From Dichotomocladium elegans (Eukaryota > Mucoromycota > Mucoromycetes > Mucorales > Lichtheimiaceae): a stretch of DNA of 64,000 nucleotides. The DNA lies in assembly GCA_025716815.1 (NCBI GenBank), contig JAIXMN010000009.1, forward strand, positions 682,001 to 746,000, in the 5' to 3' direction. The translations under genes and the position numbers were made by a program. The notes beneath the pieces are model-generated. The model worked only from the letters and a program-made list of their open reading frames with translations, did no database searches and had not been told where the DNA came from. This document shows positions 23,051 through 35,872 of the stretch, in pieces (position 1 is the first letter of the stretch; every line of letters starts with the position of its first letter).

Positions 23051-25046
23051 ATGTCGAAACACCTTCATCATTATCATTCGGACGAACGCAACGTTTCTAC
23101 AGACCCTACCATCCATGTAGAATCGTCCCGCACATCCGTAGAAGGATCCATTGAATCATCAGGTTCGTTGAAGCAAGTGAGTTGGATGGTTCTGCTCAAC
23201 TATGCTGTATCATTGAAGCAAATCCCTCTTGTAGGCACATGCAATGCAGGGAATAATGTCCCTCGAAAGCAAGAATTGCTTCCGCCGTTGGACGGATCCC
23301 GCGGCTGGCTGGTAGTGTTTGGCTCGTTCCTGACATGGTTCGCCATATTTGGCTTCGTGATTAGCTGGTGAGCATAAACAAGAGAGAAGCAGAAACGAGT
23401 GGGGAGGGGAGGATCCATACAATGGAACTGAGCAAGGTGTCTTCAATCTTCCAGGGGTAAAAAAAAAAAAAAACTTTCTTGTATTCCACTCCGAACTCTG
23501 CATAGGTTGATTGACGATAAAAGCAAAACAAAACAAAAAAAAAGGCGTGATGCAGGATCATCTTGAACAGAATGTGTTTGGTAAAGGGGCCACGGTGAAA
23601 CTCAGCGGTATCGCCACAATGATCAACCTCTTCATCGATGCTGGTGCCGTTTTGAGTCGGTTCATCGATCTCTGGTTGGGGACACGGAAAGCGCTTGCAC
23701 TCGCCACTTGCCTCATTTCTGGCGGCCTGCTTGTGTCGGGATGTGCTACAGAAGTCTGGCACCTTTATTTGTCGCTCGGCATATGTTTAGCCTCAGGTGC
23801 TTCGATCAGTTATGAAGTATATAAATCAGCAGCGATAAGATCAAACGCCATGCATATTTAACACATACATAACGGTACATTAGGTATCCATGCGCGTCGT
23901 GCCACAATGGTTTTCTGCACAAAGTGGACTCGCCATGAGTGTCCTCGCTACGGCAACTGGTTTTGGGGGTATCGTCTTTCCTTTTGCACTGACTGCTCTG
24001 AATCAGCATCTGGGTTATAGCTGGTAAGTAAGCCTTCACGTATGTACCATAGTCCTACAGACGTTTAAAATTATTACATGCTCTTATCCATTGGATAGGA
24101 CATTCCGCATCCTTAGCCTCGCCACCTTTCTTCTGACAGGTCTTGGTTGCAGCCTCATACGGGAACGTCGACCTGAAAATAAGTTCTCACAAAAGGCGAG
24201 CAATGTCATTCATCTGGGCATCTTTCACAATATCAATTTTTCCATTTGGTGCCTTGCAGCCTTTTTGCAGGTCATTTATTTATTTATCCCGCCCTACTTC
24301 TTGCCATGTTCGTTTAGACGGGGCGCGTGTGAGATAATTGCATGCTGGCTGATTGTGACTAATGTGTGCCTATCTTAATCACATGTATACACGTCGATAA
24401 CACTAGTAAATGCAACATCTCTCGGCCTTTCAACCGCTCAAGGATCGAGCCTTGCCTCAATCTATTCTAGCGCTACCATCGTCGGAAGAGTTGCATTAGG
24501 GTATGTTTGTAAGCCCAACTGTCGAACAGCCAGACCAGAAAAATTAACGTCGCATCCTGCAAAAAAAAAAAAAAAACATTAGCCTTCTCGGCGATCGGAT
24601 AGGTTGCCTTGAAGCAAACTGCATATACGCATTCCTCACAGGCATCTTCTCTCTCACGCTCTGGGTATTTGCTAAGTCATATAACGTACTGGCTGTATAC
24701 TCTGCCTTGTTTGGACTTTTTGGTGGGTCATATTATGCGCTATGTAAGTGATGAAATACGGTATATCTGGAGACCCGGCACGAAGATCTGATTTGGTCTG
24801 AACACAGGTGGCCCGATCACAGAGTCCATAGTCGGGGTTGATTTATATCCTGGCAGCATAATCCTCCTTCTTCTTACAAACAGTCCGGCCCAGTTCTCCA
24901 TTGCCGTAGCAAATGCTCTTGAAAATATCTCGTTTCTGGAGCCTTTCTTTACTTTTAAGTTGTTCACAGGCTTATCTGCCATTGGAAGCAGCATTTTAAT
25001 GGCTGTTATTCATTACAGATTACGATTTTCGAAGCGTTCCTCTTAA
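23051..25046 (+). CDS. MFS transporter, monocarboxylate (MCT/SLC16-like) family
   Basis: Exons 23051-23176, 23270-23367, a 2-nt exon 23455-23456, 23545-23816, 23884-24023, 24099-24307, 24407-24500, 24583-24743 and 24808-25046 sum to 446 residues. After a hydrophilic Ser-rich N-terminus the sequence enters TM1 with DGSRGWLVVFGSF, the fungal MCT signature region. Further landmarks are VPQWFSAQSGLAMSVLATATGFGG (TM4-5), LGLSTAQGSSLASIYSSATIVGR and LLGDRIG (loop 8-9). Twelve membrane segments are expected at the plasma or organelle membrane. Substrate is unknown. The 2-nt exon is the only way I found to keep frame between ...ISW and GVMQDHLEQ. It is convergent with the ABC transporter (194 bp). 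Confidence 0.87.
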
Positions 25047-25240
25047 TCATGTGGTTATCGTTGTTTCAATTTCTGTGTGTATGGCCTTCAAGTTATGCTC
25101 TGTGCAAATACGGAAAGCTGCGTAACGACACTTTCTTCTTTTTATTCAATGGTAAAATAGTACATAGTCAGGCATAATTTCAGGGTGCATATAACTGTGT
25201 GAGGTAATAGGATTCATAACGAGCACGGGTGTCCAAACCA

Positions 25241-28200
25241 TCAGATATCATTCACTACGCTGAGGGATTGCTGTAAAACAAGCTCTTTATAGACACCATC
25301 CTGGCTGAGAAGTTCCCAGTGTGTACCACGTTCGATGACACGGCCATCACGTACAACGCAAATTTGGTCAGCATTCTGGTATAAGAGGTCAAAAAGTGAG
25401 TAATATGCACCAACCTACGTACACCACCTTAACTACCCTCTGCGGCCCTTATGTACCTGAATTGTGGAAAGCCGATGGGCAATGGTAATAGTTGTGCGAT
25501 GGCCCCCGTGAATAATCTTGTCAATAGCTGCCTGTACAAGCTTCTCGCTTTCACTGTCCAAGGCTGACGTGGCCTCGTCGAGTAACAGGAGGCGAGGATT
25601 GCGAATCAGGGCACGTGCTATAGCAATGCGCTGCTTCTGGCCGCCGGATAGCTGCGATCCTTTGTCTCCCACACGCGTGCTATATCCCTGCGGTAGACTG
25701 CTTATAAATCTGTGTATATTGGCAGCCTTGCATGAATTCTCAATGTCCTCCTGGGTAACGTCCCTCTCCTCGGGGATACCAAAGCTGATGTTCTCGGCAA
25801 TCGACAAGTCGAACAAAACCGGCTCTTGTCCAACCAGCGCTGAGTGGCTTCGCAGGTTTCCAAGAGTGTATCCTTGGGTATTTACGTCATCCAGTCGTGC
25901 TGAACCGCTCGAGGGGTCATACCATCGTTCGAGCATGCCGATCGTTGTGGACTTGCCACATCCCGAGCTGCCTACAAGCGCAATAATCTGACCTGCGGCA
26001 GCCTTCAGGCTGAAATTGCCATCGAAGATTGGGATATCAGGACGACGTGGATAGGCAAATGCGACCTTGTCAAACTCGACCTCGCCCTGTACGGTGACCG
26101 GTTCAATGCCCTCAAGGTCAGGATCGATGGCGGGTTTACGGTCCAGAACCTCGAAGCACGAGAGAGCCGCGTATTTTCCTTTTGCAATGTTCGGTACAAA
26201 ATTGGCCACACGGCCTATACCGATTGCAGCGAACATAAGCGATAGCTGCACAATCATCAATCCTTGAAAGTCGATCATGCCCTTTTCAATGAAGCGGACG
26301 CCGGCGTAGAAGGAGACTGCGTTGAGATAAATCTGCATGGCCTGAGATAATGCAAAACCAATGGAGCCGAGATACGCCTTGCGCAAGGCCAGCTTATGCG
26401 GGTATATAGTAGCCTTATAGTATTTTCTCTCAAAGTAGTCTTGTTTCGCAAGGGACGCCACAGTCCGTATGGTCTTGATGGCTTCACCAGCCACCTCGCC
26501 TGTCTCGATCCCTGCCTTGTTTGTATCGTCCTCAAATCTCATTTCAACACGTGACTGGTAACCCTCACCCACCATGATGAAGGGCAACACGACAAACATG
26601 ACAAGGGAAAGAGCCCATCCGTGGATAAACGCAATCACAATTCCTGTATATTTGATTCGATTAGCCCCAATCCTTCCCTCTTTCCTCCTCTCACATTAAA
26701 GCTATATAATTACTTGCCAATGATACCCGTGCATATCACGCTGAAAATCTCTCCCATCGCCTTTGTAACCATGTCATTTACGTTCTTGGCATCCAGCGCG
26801 AGCATTGAGGTGAGCGCACCAACATTGTTTTCCACCATATCGTAAAATCCAATCTCTTGTTTCATGTATGCTCGGAAGAGTCGTGCACGTAATCGTTCGG
26901 TGTAACGCTCACCAGCGCTTTCGAAACTCGCAGTTTGAAGCACCTGGCCGATGAATCCGCCAATAGCGCAGATCAAAAAGAGGAATGCATAAAGGTTAGC
27001 GCCTTCCATCGGGCCGTCTCCAAGCCCTAGGGTTGGGTCAACGAGAACACCAAAGACCTTGCCAAGGACCATCGCGCAGCAAGGAAAGACTGCACCCGTG
27101 AACACGCACCCAATGAGGCCGATACACATCAATGGCCATTCGGGTCGCATTTGCATGAGGACGTTGAAAATCGGGTTCTTTGCACCTCTGAACTTCGCTT
27201 CGCGTATCTTTTGCAGACGATCCTCCTTTAACTCTTCCTTGTCTTCATTGATAGATGATATATTGCTGAGCTTGGTTGACTGGCGTTGCATAATGAAGCA
27301 TGCCCCCTGCTTTCCATCTCCATGGCCGTCTTCCCACGCGACGATCGTCTCGTCCTGGCGATCCTCGCCCGTTCTATCACGACCCTCTTCTCTCATGGCA
27401 ATCTCCTGTTTCTTGACCAGGCTAGCATACACACCGTCCATTCCAATCAGCTGCTCATGGGTGCCTTGCTCAACGACCTTGCCCTGGGACAGCACAATAA
27501 TGAGATCAGCGTGACGAATGGTAGAAAGGCGGTGAGCAATGATAAGCGTCGTGCGGTTTTGTGATGCGATCTCGAGAGCTTTCTGAACCTGGCGCTCTGA
27601 TTGGGTATCCAAAGCGGAAGTGGCCTATCGTTGGGTTTTTGAGCACACAAAGTCAACCATGGGGGGAGGGTGTTGGAGAGGGAAAAAGTGAATACCTCGT
27701 CGAGCAATAAAATTGCAGGATTTTTGAGAATAGCACGGGCAATGGCAATGCGTTGTTTCTGGCCTCCTGAAAGCGTGCCACCATACTGACCGACTTGTGT
27801 GTCATAACCATTCGGCAGCTCCATGATGAAGTCATGACAGTCGGCAGACCTGCAAGCATCGATCATCTCCTCCTCGGACACGTGACCTGTGGCCCCCATG
27901 AGCAGATTCTTGCGGATGGACATGTTAAACAGGACCGGCTCCTGACTGACGACGCCGATGTGATTACGCAACCATTGGATGTTGTAGTCTTTGAGATGAT
28001 GGCCATCGATGAAAATGTCACCCGAAAGCGGATCATAAAAGCGCTGGATCAGCTGAACTACTGTGGATTTACCTGACCCGGAAGGGCCGACGATCGCTAC
28101 TCTCCTCCCGGGCTGGATTGACACCGAAAATTCGCTTAGGACAGGAATATTTGGGCGGTTAGGATAATGAAACGTGACCTTGGAAAACTGTATGTTGCCA

Positions 28201-29375
28201 CGGAGACCGCCTTTGGGGTGAAGACCTTTGGTGGAGTCGATGTCAATGGTCGGCCTGCGATCGATCAGGGAAAAAATGCGATGTGCAGCAGCAGAAGCGC
28301 CGGCAACAGCAGAAAGGCTGAGTGGCAGACTGAGTAAATTCATAGTCGAGACGAGCATGGAGTAGAAGACGACGACCACCTCGTCGCCTGTCATCTTTCC
28401 CTGGCGCACTAGCTGCGCACCGTACCAGAAACTGAGACCATAGCCTCCAAAGAGTGCGGCCATAAATGCACCAAACTGGAAAGAAAGAGATAGACCACGT
28501 CGAATGCCTGTTTTCCGCGCCGCTGCAAGAATATCTTCATATTTCTTGGAAAACCGTTTCTGAAGAGAGAAGGCATACACAGTACGGATTCCTGAGAACG
28601 CCTCCTCAGCAATAGCACCAGCGTTAGCATACATATCCTGAGCCTCCTTCGTGAACTTGTCGTAGGAGTACCCCATCAAACCGCCTATGCCGGCATTGAT
28701 CGGAAGCGTCGCAAGAATAACAAGCGCAAGACGCCAGCCATAGACTAAGCTCACAGTAATACCACCCAGTACCTGGGCGGTCATTTGCAAGCAATAGCCG
28801 AACTTTTCGGATATGCCGTCCTGGATCATTTGCGTGTCGGTGGCGAGCCGTGTTGTAAGCGAGCCTTCCTCGGCCTTGTCGAACCATTCCATATCCTGAC
28901 GAAGAATTGCATGCATATAGCGTCGACGAATTTCGCGAGCCTGGTTCTCGCCTGATATCACCCAGAGTGAATGTGAAATGTATGACAATATCAGATTCCC
29001 GGTACCCAGGTAAACGAAGAGGAGAATTGCATCGATGGTGTTGCTGAGTAGCGCATCCAACGTCATGATGGAAGCACCAAGAGATTTCAAAAAGTTCGCA
29101 AGAACAATCATCGAGCACGGCATGATAATGGCGACACCAATGGATCCCACGGAGGCAAGGATGATCATCAGGATATCAAGCTTTGAGGCAAAGCGAAAGA
29201 GCCGATGGAGTGGAACATGGGGATCCTTCTTTCTCTTTGCCTTTTCGTCGTCGTATTTCTTTTCTTGATCTGGAGATGGCGTCTGGGCATCTTCTGTTCC
29301 GTCGTTATCGAGCTGGCGCTTGATTTCTTGAGCCTCAAGCTCTTTGAGCCTCCCAACTTTCTGGTCTAGAGTCAT
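25241..29375 (-). CDS. Full-length ABCB (MDR/P-glycoprotein-type) ABC transporter
   Basis: Four exons, 29375-27696, 27624-26718, 26643-25457 and 25375-25241, give 1302 residues, the usual length for TMD1-NBD1-TMD2-NBD2 exporters. NBD1 has Walker [10 protein letters not shown], signature [15 protein letters not shown] and Walker B ILLLDE followed by ATSALD across an intron. NBD2 has [25 protein letters not shown] and [12 protein letters not shown]. Both nucleotide sites look intact. Such proteins export lipophilic compounds, lipids or peptide pheromone (Ste6-like) at the plasma or vacuolar membrane; the substrate is unknown. The second intron uses a GC donor (GCAAGT at 26717). The ATG at 29375 is the first in frame. 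An open frame extends upstream to about 29450, so an additional 5' exon cannot be excluded. Confidence 0.96.
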
Positions 29376-29497
29376 TGGTAAGAGATTGATGCTGAGATCG
29401 TATGAAGGAGGTCTATTTAAATTCACGGAATTACCTTCAAGAGGATTGAAATCGTCTGCATATCATCGCCATTCTTGCATAGATCCCGGTTTCCGGT

Positions 29498-29504
29498 TGA
29501 GTCA
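29498..29504. promoter_or_regulatory. AP-1/Gcn4-type TGAGTCA site upstream of ABCB
   Basis: A perfect 7-bp bZIP consensus lies 123 bp upstream of the presumed ABCB start codon. Fungal drug-transporter genes are often under bZIP control. A 7-mer can arise by chance. Confidence 0.35.
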
Positions 29505-32500
29505 AAATACGTGATGGCTCAAATAATAGACAGCTGTTGAAAACGGCTTTGGCCGCACATGACTGGTTCTACGTACATGATTTTTCTGCCAAGAGCTTGG
29601 CGCATGTAATCTTTAAAACCATGCCGTAGCAATTGGGACGTGTCGAACAAACGCGAATAACCTTCTTGCTCCGCATTTACCCACCAAGCTCCTTTTGCCA
29701 CCTCACTCTGTGAGTTTATGTACAATTTACTTTTGATCTGTGTAACTAGAATGGAGAACGTAGATCAAAGGATTAGCCGTTGATGGGTTATGGAGACATA
29801 TATTTTCCCTAGTGGTCCCACCGGCAAAAAAAAAAATCAAATGGATCCATTACAAAATATGTGAGATAGCACAGGACGTTTTGCGTACATATCACACATC
29901 TGCTATTCCCAGTAGTACCACCATCCAAAAAGGTTAAAGAAGGCTGTTTCAAAGAAGAGCTTTATAAACAACGACGAAAAAAGGCTCTTTAAAAGTGAAA
30001 ACCTAGAAATCTTAGATAACGCCTTTCTCATCCAAGTACGTATAATACGCGAGAGTATAACACTTTGCCCTTGTTGTTTATCAGCAATCTTGTTCCTGCT
30101 ATTGGAATGGATGGTCAAATCACAAACTGGGTGAAAATTATATGTGCTACCCCATCAAAGGATTACCTCCCGACGTTCGGGAACAAGCCAGGTGAAGCTG
30201 CCAAGAATCTTGTGTTGCCCTCATGTTGTAGTCTGGCTCAGGTGCCAATTGTTATACAGTAATACGTTCATCTTTTCGATGTACATGCCCTCAGCATATA
30301 TAGATGATATTAGCTGGTATGTGTGATCCACTTCATGTTTTATTTTGACACATACCCGGTTTATGAATGCAGTAATTAACATTACCAATTGGTCGTCCCC
30401 ATTTTTTTGAGACGTCTGGACATATGCCTTAAAATATCTTTCTCAGTAGCGACATATGCAAGCTATTATTCCTTGCGGTGATGGCAAATTTTGATGGTTT
30501 CTATTCGATTTTAGAAATATTAATCGAGGCACTTCATATTTTTCCTACTTGTAAGTGCCTCATATGAAGGTAATTCCGAATTGAAGTGACCTGCTCACTC
30601 GAAATACCGTATAATCTAAGACAGAGTTTCAAATCAAGATATGTCTTCTCACAAAATAATGCAATATATTGTATCTCAAATGTGCGTCCAATTCTATTGT
30701 TTATTCTTTGGTAGTATTGAACCTCTTTGAACTTCATGCGCTGTACGTACATGGCTAATACGACTCTTCGGAAATGTACTTTCTCACGAGTTATGTACCT
30801 TCGTCGCCAGCAAGCAAAAGTAGGAAATGGTAACTCTTGGCAATAATAACCGTTCATTTTATGATCTCATTAATTTTGCTGTGATAAAGTATCCTTTTTC
30901 GCCTTTTTTGATGAAAGATCGAATGCTGAGTCGACGTCAGCACTGTGCTTGATTTGTCACAGCATAGTACAAGATCAACTCCCATATCTCACCTGTCTTC
31001 TATTGTTACACGGATTAGGGACATTTGTTTTTCGATACATAATCAGAACGCCCAAGACTGGCCCAATCTCATAATCCAGGCATCCTTGCAGGTGATGATG
31101 ATATGCACTATTCATTGCTTAGCTGTAAAAAAAAATAGGAAAACTTCACACATTGTACAGTGTTAAATCAAAATAAACAAGATAAGAAGGGAGAGTAACA
31201 AACGACCCTTTTTTGTTTTGATTGACTTATATAATGCAGTAAGCTCACTGACAAAAGGGAATACAGCCAAATGCATTTTGATCACCTATCGGCCAGCGGT
31301 CTGATCAAATCACACAATTTTTTGACGGCATACGAGAGAAACTCTCGTAGATTTTTTAGTACGTTGGAGCCGCCAGGCAGCACATTGAGCTTTTGTGGTA
31401 AGGAAGTATTCAAGAACTATTTGGAATACGCCAATACCTTGGTCATGGATGCCACGGATACCATAATTGTCAGGAATGAAGGTATCAATGAGTCGCTAGA
31501 ATTTATTCTTATCAGAGTAACGTAATCTATTGGTGTACACGATCATTGTATATAGTGCAAAAAGACATAATTGCTCACGAAAAATGCAAAATGAAACCAT
31601 GTTCTAGTAGATAACTGTATTGCAAAAATACATATAAAGATTCTATCAGGAATGGGGTATTCTAATTCTTGTCGGACTCTGTCGCATGATTTAGTACACT
31701 TTATGTTTACTTTGAATGAACTTCAACAATATCTAGTTGTACCATATCTATAATTACTAGATGTCACACACAGCTTAAGTCAATACTGGTCGCCGTTTAC
31801 CAACACATTGACATAAGTGTATATTATTCAGTGCCGTAGAACCACCAAAATGAGCAGAGGGAAGTCGACAAAAAGCATTTGCGAGACTCTTGATGACAGC
31901 AAATAACAGGACTACCTGACAGGATGGCTTAGCCACATGGTACCGGTTATAACCAAAGAATAAAATGGATGCGAATTTCTCCTGTGGTGACAAAAACTTG
32001 ACAGTTTTTTTATGTTGTTAGCTGAAGATTTAGCTACCACGTCTCAGACGTATGGTACTAATCAAGCCATATTCAACGCAGCATATCTAAGATTTCTCAA
32101 TCGATAAAGAGCGCTGAGAACAGTCATACCAGCAATCTGCTCTGGAAGTTCGCGCCATGGAACTCTCATACTCCCTCTACTTTATGTGTGTTTCCCCTTA
32201 TGTTTATTGTCATTCACAGTGGCAATGATCCTTTTAGGCAATGCTCCTTGTGAACTTAAACATACGCGTGTTCATCTGCATATTAAGAGGGTTCACAGAC
32301 GTATGCCGACTCCTCTCCCGATTAATGTATATGCTTAAATTCAACTTATGTTATAGGCCATTTCCATTTGATTTGGGTACACCCATAAGGGAGAAAAAAA
32401 AAAGAAGGAGCATGTAAAACTTCATCTTTTTCTTGCATAAGACATTCTCGTTTACGAGGATAGGCTCCTTGTCATCAATGCCAGTGAACGACTCCCTCTT

Positions 32501-32854
32501 TCCTCTTGTCTGGCTCTGTCGAAGGATGTTCCTTTCTCCCTCCCTAAAGTAGCAGATTGATCGAGCCACTGACCAATTGTCATGGACGAACTTTACAAAT
32601 ATCGCATGGCAAGAGGAAATTCATCAAGATACCTACATCAAGGGGAAGGATCGGACCACTGGGAAAAAGGGGTTCTAATAATAAACTTTTGGTACTGAGG
32701 AAAAAGAATGCTTCGGTTCATTCTCTCTTTATCTGTCCTTTTCGCTGTCCTCAACATCATTAAAATATAATCCCGCGGCCTCTGTAGATCGTGTTAATAC
32801 CTAGCAGATCAACAGCGACTCTTCTCAAATACTACCTCCTCTATTCCCTGTGTC
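29505..32854. other. Gene-poor AT-rich stretch
   Basis: About 3.3 kb without a recognisable gene, RNA or intact mobile element. Short open frames (for example 30534-30857 minus and 31271-31525 plus) have no family signature. Base composition and lack of long frames suggest intergenic DNA with old, unrecognisable insertions. Confidence 0.4.
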
Positions 32855-33619
32855 ATGATCCCATCCAAACAATCGTCGTTATCATTCCCGCTTGATGGAG
32901 GAGGAATGAGCACTACGATACCATTTTCTGCTCTTCATAATCCCTGGAAACTACTCCCTGATGCTACTTCGTCTGGCGAAATACCAGACCGGCTAGAATC
33001 GATGTTACATCCTTACGGGCTGTTATGGCCCACTCACAATATCTACCTTTCAAAAGCCGGCCAAAAGGATCGAACCAACAAGTCATTGTTGGCCAAACCA
33101 TCCTTGTCGTCTGTCGCGTCCTCATGTCCATCCACGTCATGGATCACTCTGATGGGACATATTCAGGATGTCTCCCAAGGTCTCCCTATCGTCGTGTCTC
33201 CGGTCATATTCCTCTGGCTTTTTCTCTACTTCCACGATCTTTGCATTGTGTCCGCTTATCATGGCATCCGAAGTCGTTCCTCCTGCCATTGCAAACGGTC
33301 GTCATATACCAGAAGTACCATTATCGGTGAAGCAGTAAGTCGTCTCAATAATCCTTCACTTGCTGCTGCGTGGTATCACCATGAATCCCATCTCGAAACC
33401 TATCTGATGGATCCCCTATGTCGGTCATTGCGCGACCGCCATCGTCGCCATCGTCGTCATCGTCGCCAGCATCAACCGCGCGATTTTCAAAGGACTGATG
33501 GTCAGCCAGAGCAACTCATGGATCTCGCTCGTAATGCACTTAGTTATTTTGAAAGCACAACTCTCGACCCGGATCGTGCGAGCATGATTTACTTGTTACG
33601 GAATATCTGTATCTCATAA
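32855..33619 (+). CDS. Hypothetical protein, 254 residues
   Basis: One uninterrupted frame from ATG to TAA. The C-terminal third is the most protein-like (VSRLNNPSLAAAWYHHES, PEQLMDLARNALSYFES, ASMIYLLRN) and follows a His/Arg-rich run (RDRHRRHRRHRR). A hydrophobic segment (VVSPVIFLWLFLYF) around residues 113-127 could be a membrane helix. I do not recognise the family. A second frame also shows plausible stretches (near 33262-33340, ending at a GTAAGT), so the real gene may be spliced differently. Treat exon structure as unresolved. Confidence 0.45.
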   Translation: MIPSKQSSLSFPLDGGGMSTTIPFSALHNPWKLLPDATSSGEIPDRLESMLHPYGLLWPTHNIYLSKAGQKDRTNKSLLAKPSLSSVASSCPSTSWITLMGHIQDVSQGLPIVVSPVIFLWLFLYFHDLCIVSAYHGIRSRSSCHCKRSSYTRSTIIGEAVSRLNNPSLAAAWYHHESHLETYLMDPLCRSLRDRHRRHRRHRRQHQPRDFQRTDGQPEQLMDLARNALSYFESTTLDPDRASMIYLLRNICIS

Positions 33620-33830
33620 CATACAGCTTTCGGTTCTCTACTGTACATACATTTATTGGTGCAACGTGCAAATAACTAATTCATGCAATAAACCCGTCTT
33701 TGCGGCACCACTCCACAACCAGGAACTGCCCTCATGTGTGTGTGTGTGTGCCCTTTTCGTAGGGATGATCAGCATTGGGAAATTGGAAAATGACATAACA
33801 CTTTTTCTTGATAGCTATATCGTAGTACTA

Positions 33831-35114
33831 CTAAGTAGAATGCTCCATTTGGAACACGTTCATGTATTCAATTAGCTTATTAATATGCTCCAGCGGCATG
33901 GCATTGTAGATCGACGCACGGATACCACCTAATATACATGCATATTTATACTCCGCTGCGTTTCTTTTTTTCTTCTCGACACTTACCAACGGAACGGTGA
34001 CCCTTGAGCTGGACCATACGCCGTTCCTCGGCACCTTTGAGGAATTCCTTTTCCAGTTCAGGCGTTTGCATATTAAAGACAACGTTCATCTTGCTACGAC
34101 AGCTGATATCAACCGGGGATTTGAAGAGGGAGAGCGAGTCAATGGCATCGTAAAGGCTCTTCGCTTTAGCCTCGTTGGTCTTTTGGATGGCCGCCAGTCC
34201 TCCTTGATCAATGAGCCATTCCAACATGAGACCTACCATGTAGATGGCAAATGTGGGTGGGGTGTTGTACATAGAATCGTTGTCTGCCGCGGTACGGTAA
34301 TCGAGCATGAGGGGACGGAGGGGTCCGTCATTGAGCGAGTCAGCAATTAGATCTTTGCGAATGATCACGATAGTGACGCCTGCCGGGCCAAGGTTCTTCT
34401 GTGCACCGCCATAGATTACACCAAACTTGGACACATCAACGGGTCTGCTCAAAAAGTTGCTCGACATGTCCGCGACGAGCGGAACGCGTGGATCAACCTC
34501 GGGCACAGCGGGAAATTCGACGCCGTGGACGGTCTCGTTGTCGCAATAGTAGACGTACGCCGTTCGTGTAGGATCGGACAGCTGCCAAGTATCGCGGCTG
34601 GGAATCACGCCATACTTGCCTGTCTGTTTCTTGGCATCCGTCACTCGATTCACGCGTGCATGCACCTGGGCAGCAAGGCGGTCGGCTTCCTGTGCAGCTT
34701 TGCTCGACCATGAGCCTGTCACCAAGTAGTCCACATACACCTCACTTGCATCTGCTTCGCCCGTCTTTTTTAACTGAGCCTGCTTCACAGCTACCAAATT
34801 GTACACGAGCGCGGAAAACTGGGTTGTCGCGCCGCCTTGCATAAACAGAATCTCATAATTGTCGGGAATATGCATCAGCTTGCGCAAATTGTCCTTGGTG
34901 CGTGCAAGAATTGCACCAAACGGCTTGGAACGATGTGACAGCTCCATGACAGACATTCCCGTGTTGTCGTAGTTGATCAGCTCCTTTTGAGCGCGTTCAA
35001 GCACAGGTTGGGGACTATCGACGAGGGAGTATGTCAACAGGAGACAGAGAGAAGGTAAAAAGGACCCACTTACATTTTGGCAGGACCTGCACCAAAGTTA
35101 TAGACAGTCTCCAT
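33831..35114 (-). CDS. SER1: Phosphoserine aminotransferase
   Basis: Three exons, 35114-35074, 35014-33987 and 33928-33831, give 388 residues, typical of SerC/Ser1. It converts 3-phosphohydroxypyruvate plus glutamate to phosphoserine (serine biosynthesis) and needs PLP. The N-terminus METVYNFGAGPAK-IPQPVLERA is the family start, spliced across intron 1. GMSVMELSHRSKPF, FMQGGATTQFSALVYNL and the PLP lysine in YGGAQKNLGPAG are present. The last exon restores GGIRASIYNAMPLE. The first exon is only 41 nt. No Gcn4-type site was seen in the 400 bp upstream, unlike ILV5 in this window. Confidence 0.97.
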
Positions 35115-35872
35115 TACGTTTGTGAGGGTTGGTGAAAACTGCTGAACTTGTCAAAAGGGAAAAAAATTAGATGGACAGTTAGATCTTTGTAACATAAATC
35201 CATTCCTGTTGGACTCCGCCGCTGGCTTGTATGATTCATTCTGACGAAGCATATCGCCACCTCTTTTTGTTCAGCCGCTACATACCAGGACACATCATAT
35301 TTATTATCCTCAAAGGAGCAAGGATATGACTTTTTTTGATAGCATCTGTGTATCACGCTCGGCGTGGAACAATCCCACCTAACACAACGAAAGCCGTTGT
35401 TAACAATGAACCTGTCGTAATATACGCTTATGGTCTCGTGATCATGCTCAGAAGGGAAGCGCGCGTGCATCCTTTTCTTTTGACTTGAACTCAGCCATGG
35501 CTTCCTCAAAATTAGCTTACTCGACTAAATAAGACATGTTTGCCGCTAGACACCCATATTAATCTGCCTGTAAATCGACGATCCTGCATTTACGTACACA
35601 GCAGATTTAGAGGACAAAGGGTGACAATTTCCTCGTATGGAAAACCTCTTCTCCCAAGTGTACCTTTGGACATAAATAAAACGTCATTTCTATATAAATC
35701 GATTTTGCTTTTCCCACAGCCTCCTCTACTCTCCTCTCCTTTTTGTATCCAAGGCAAGTGCACACACACACACACACACACACAGCCTACATTCCGTTCT
35801 CATCCATCCGTAATTATTGACCGGATCATTAGTATCATCTCTCTCCTCTCACACGTTTGTGTGTCTGCAATT
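35115..35872. other. Divergent intergenic region
   Basis: Lies between SER1 and the small Pro/Cys-rich gene. It contains a (CA)n microsatellite at 35760-35783. No other feature recognised. Confidence 0.45.
35760..35783. repeat. (CA)n microsatellite
   Basis: About eleven CA units, 90 bp upstream of the small Pro/Cys-rich gene. Confidence 0.9.

Noticed and set aside
25200..29400. Tail-to-tail MFS and ABC transporters as a secondary-metabolite or drug-resistance cluster
   Set aside because: No biosynthetic core enzyme lies within the window, so a cluster is not supported.
30534..31525. Open frames of 107 and 84 codons as genes
   Set aside because: Unusual residue composition, no recognisable motif, AT-rich context and no convincing splice partners.
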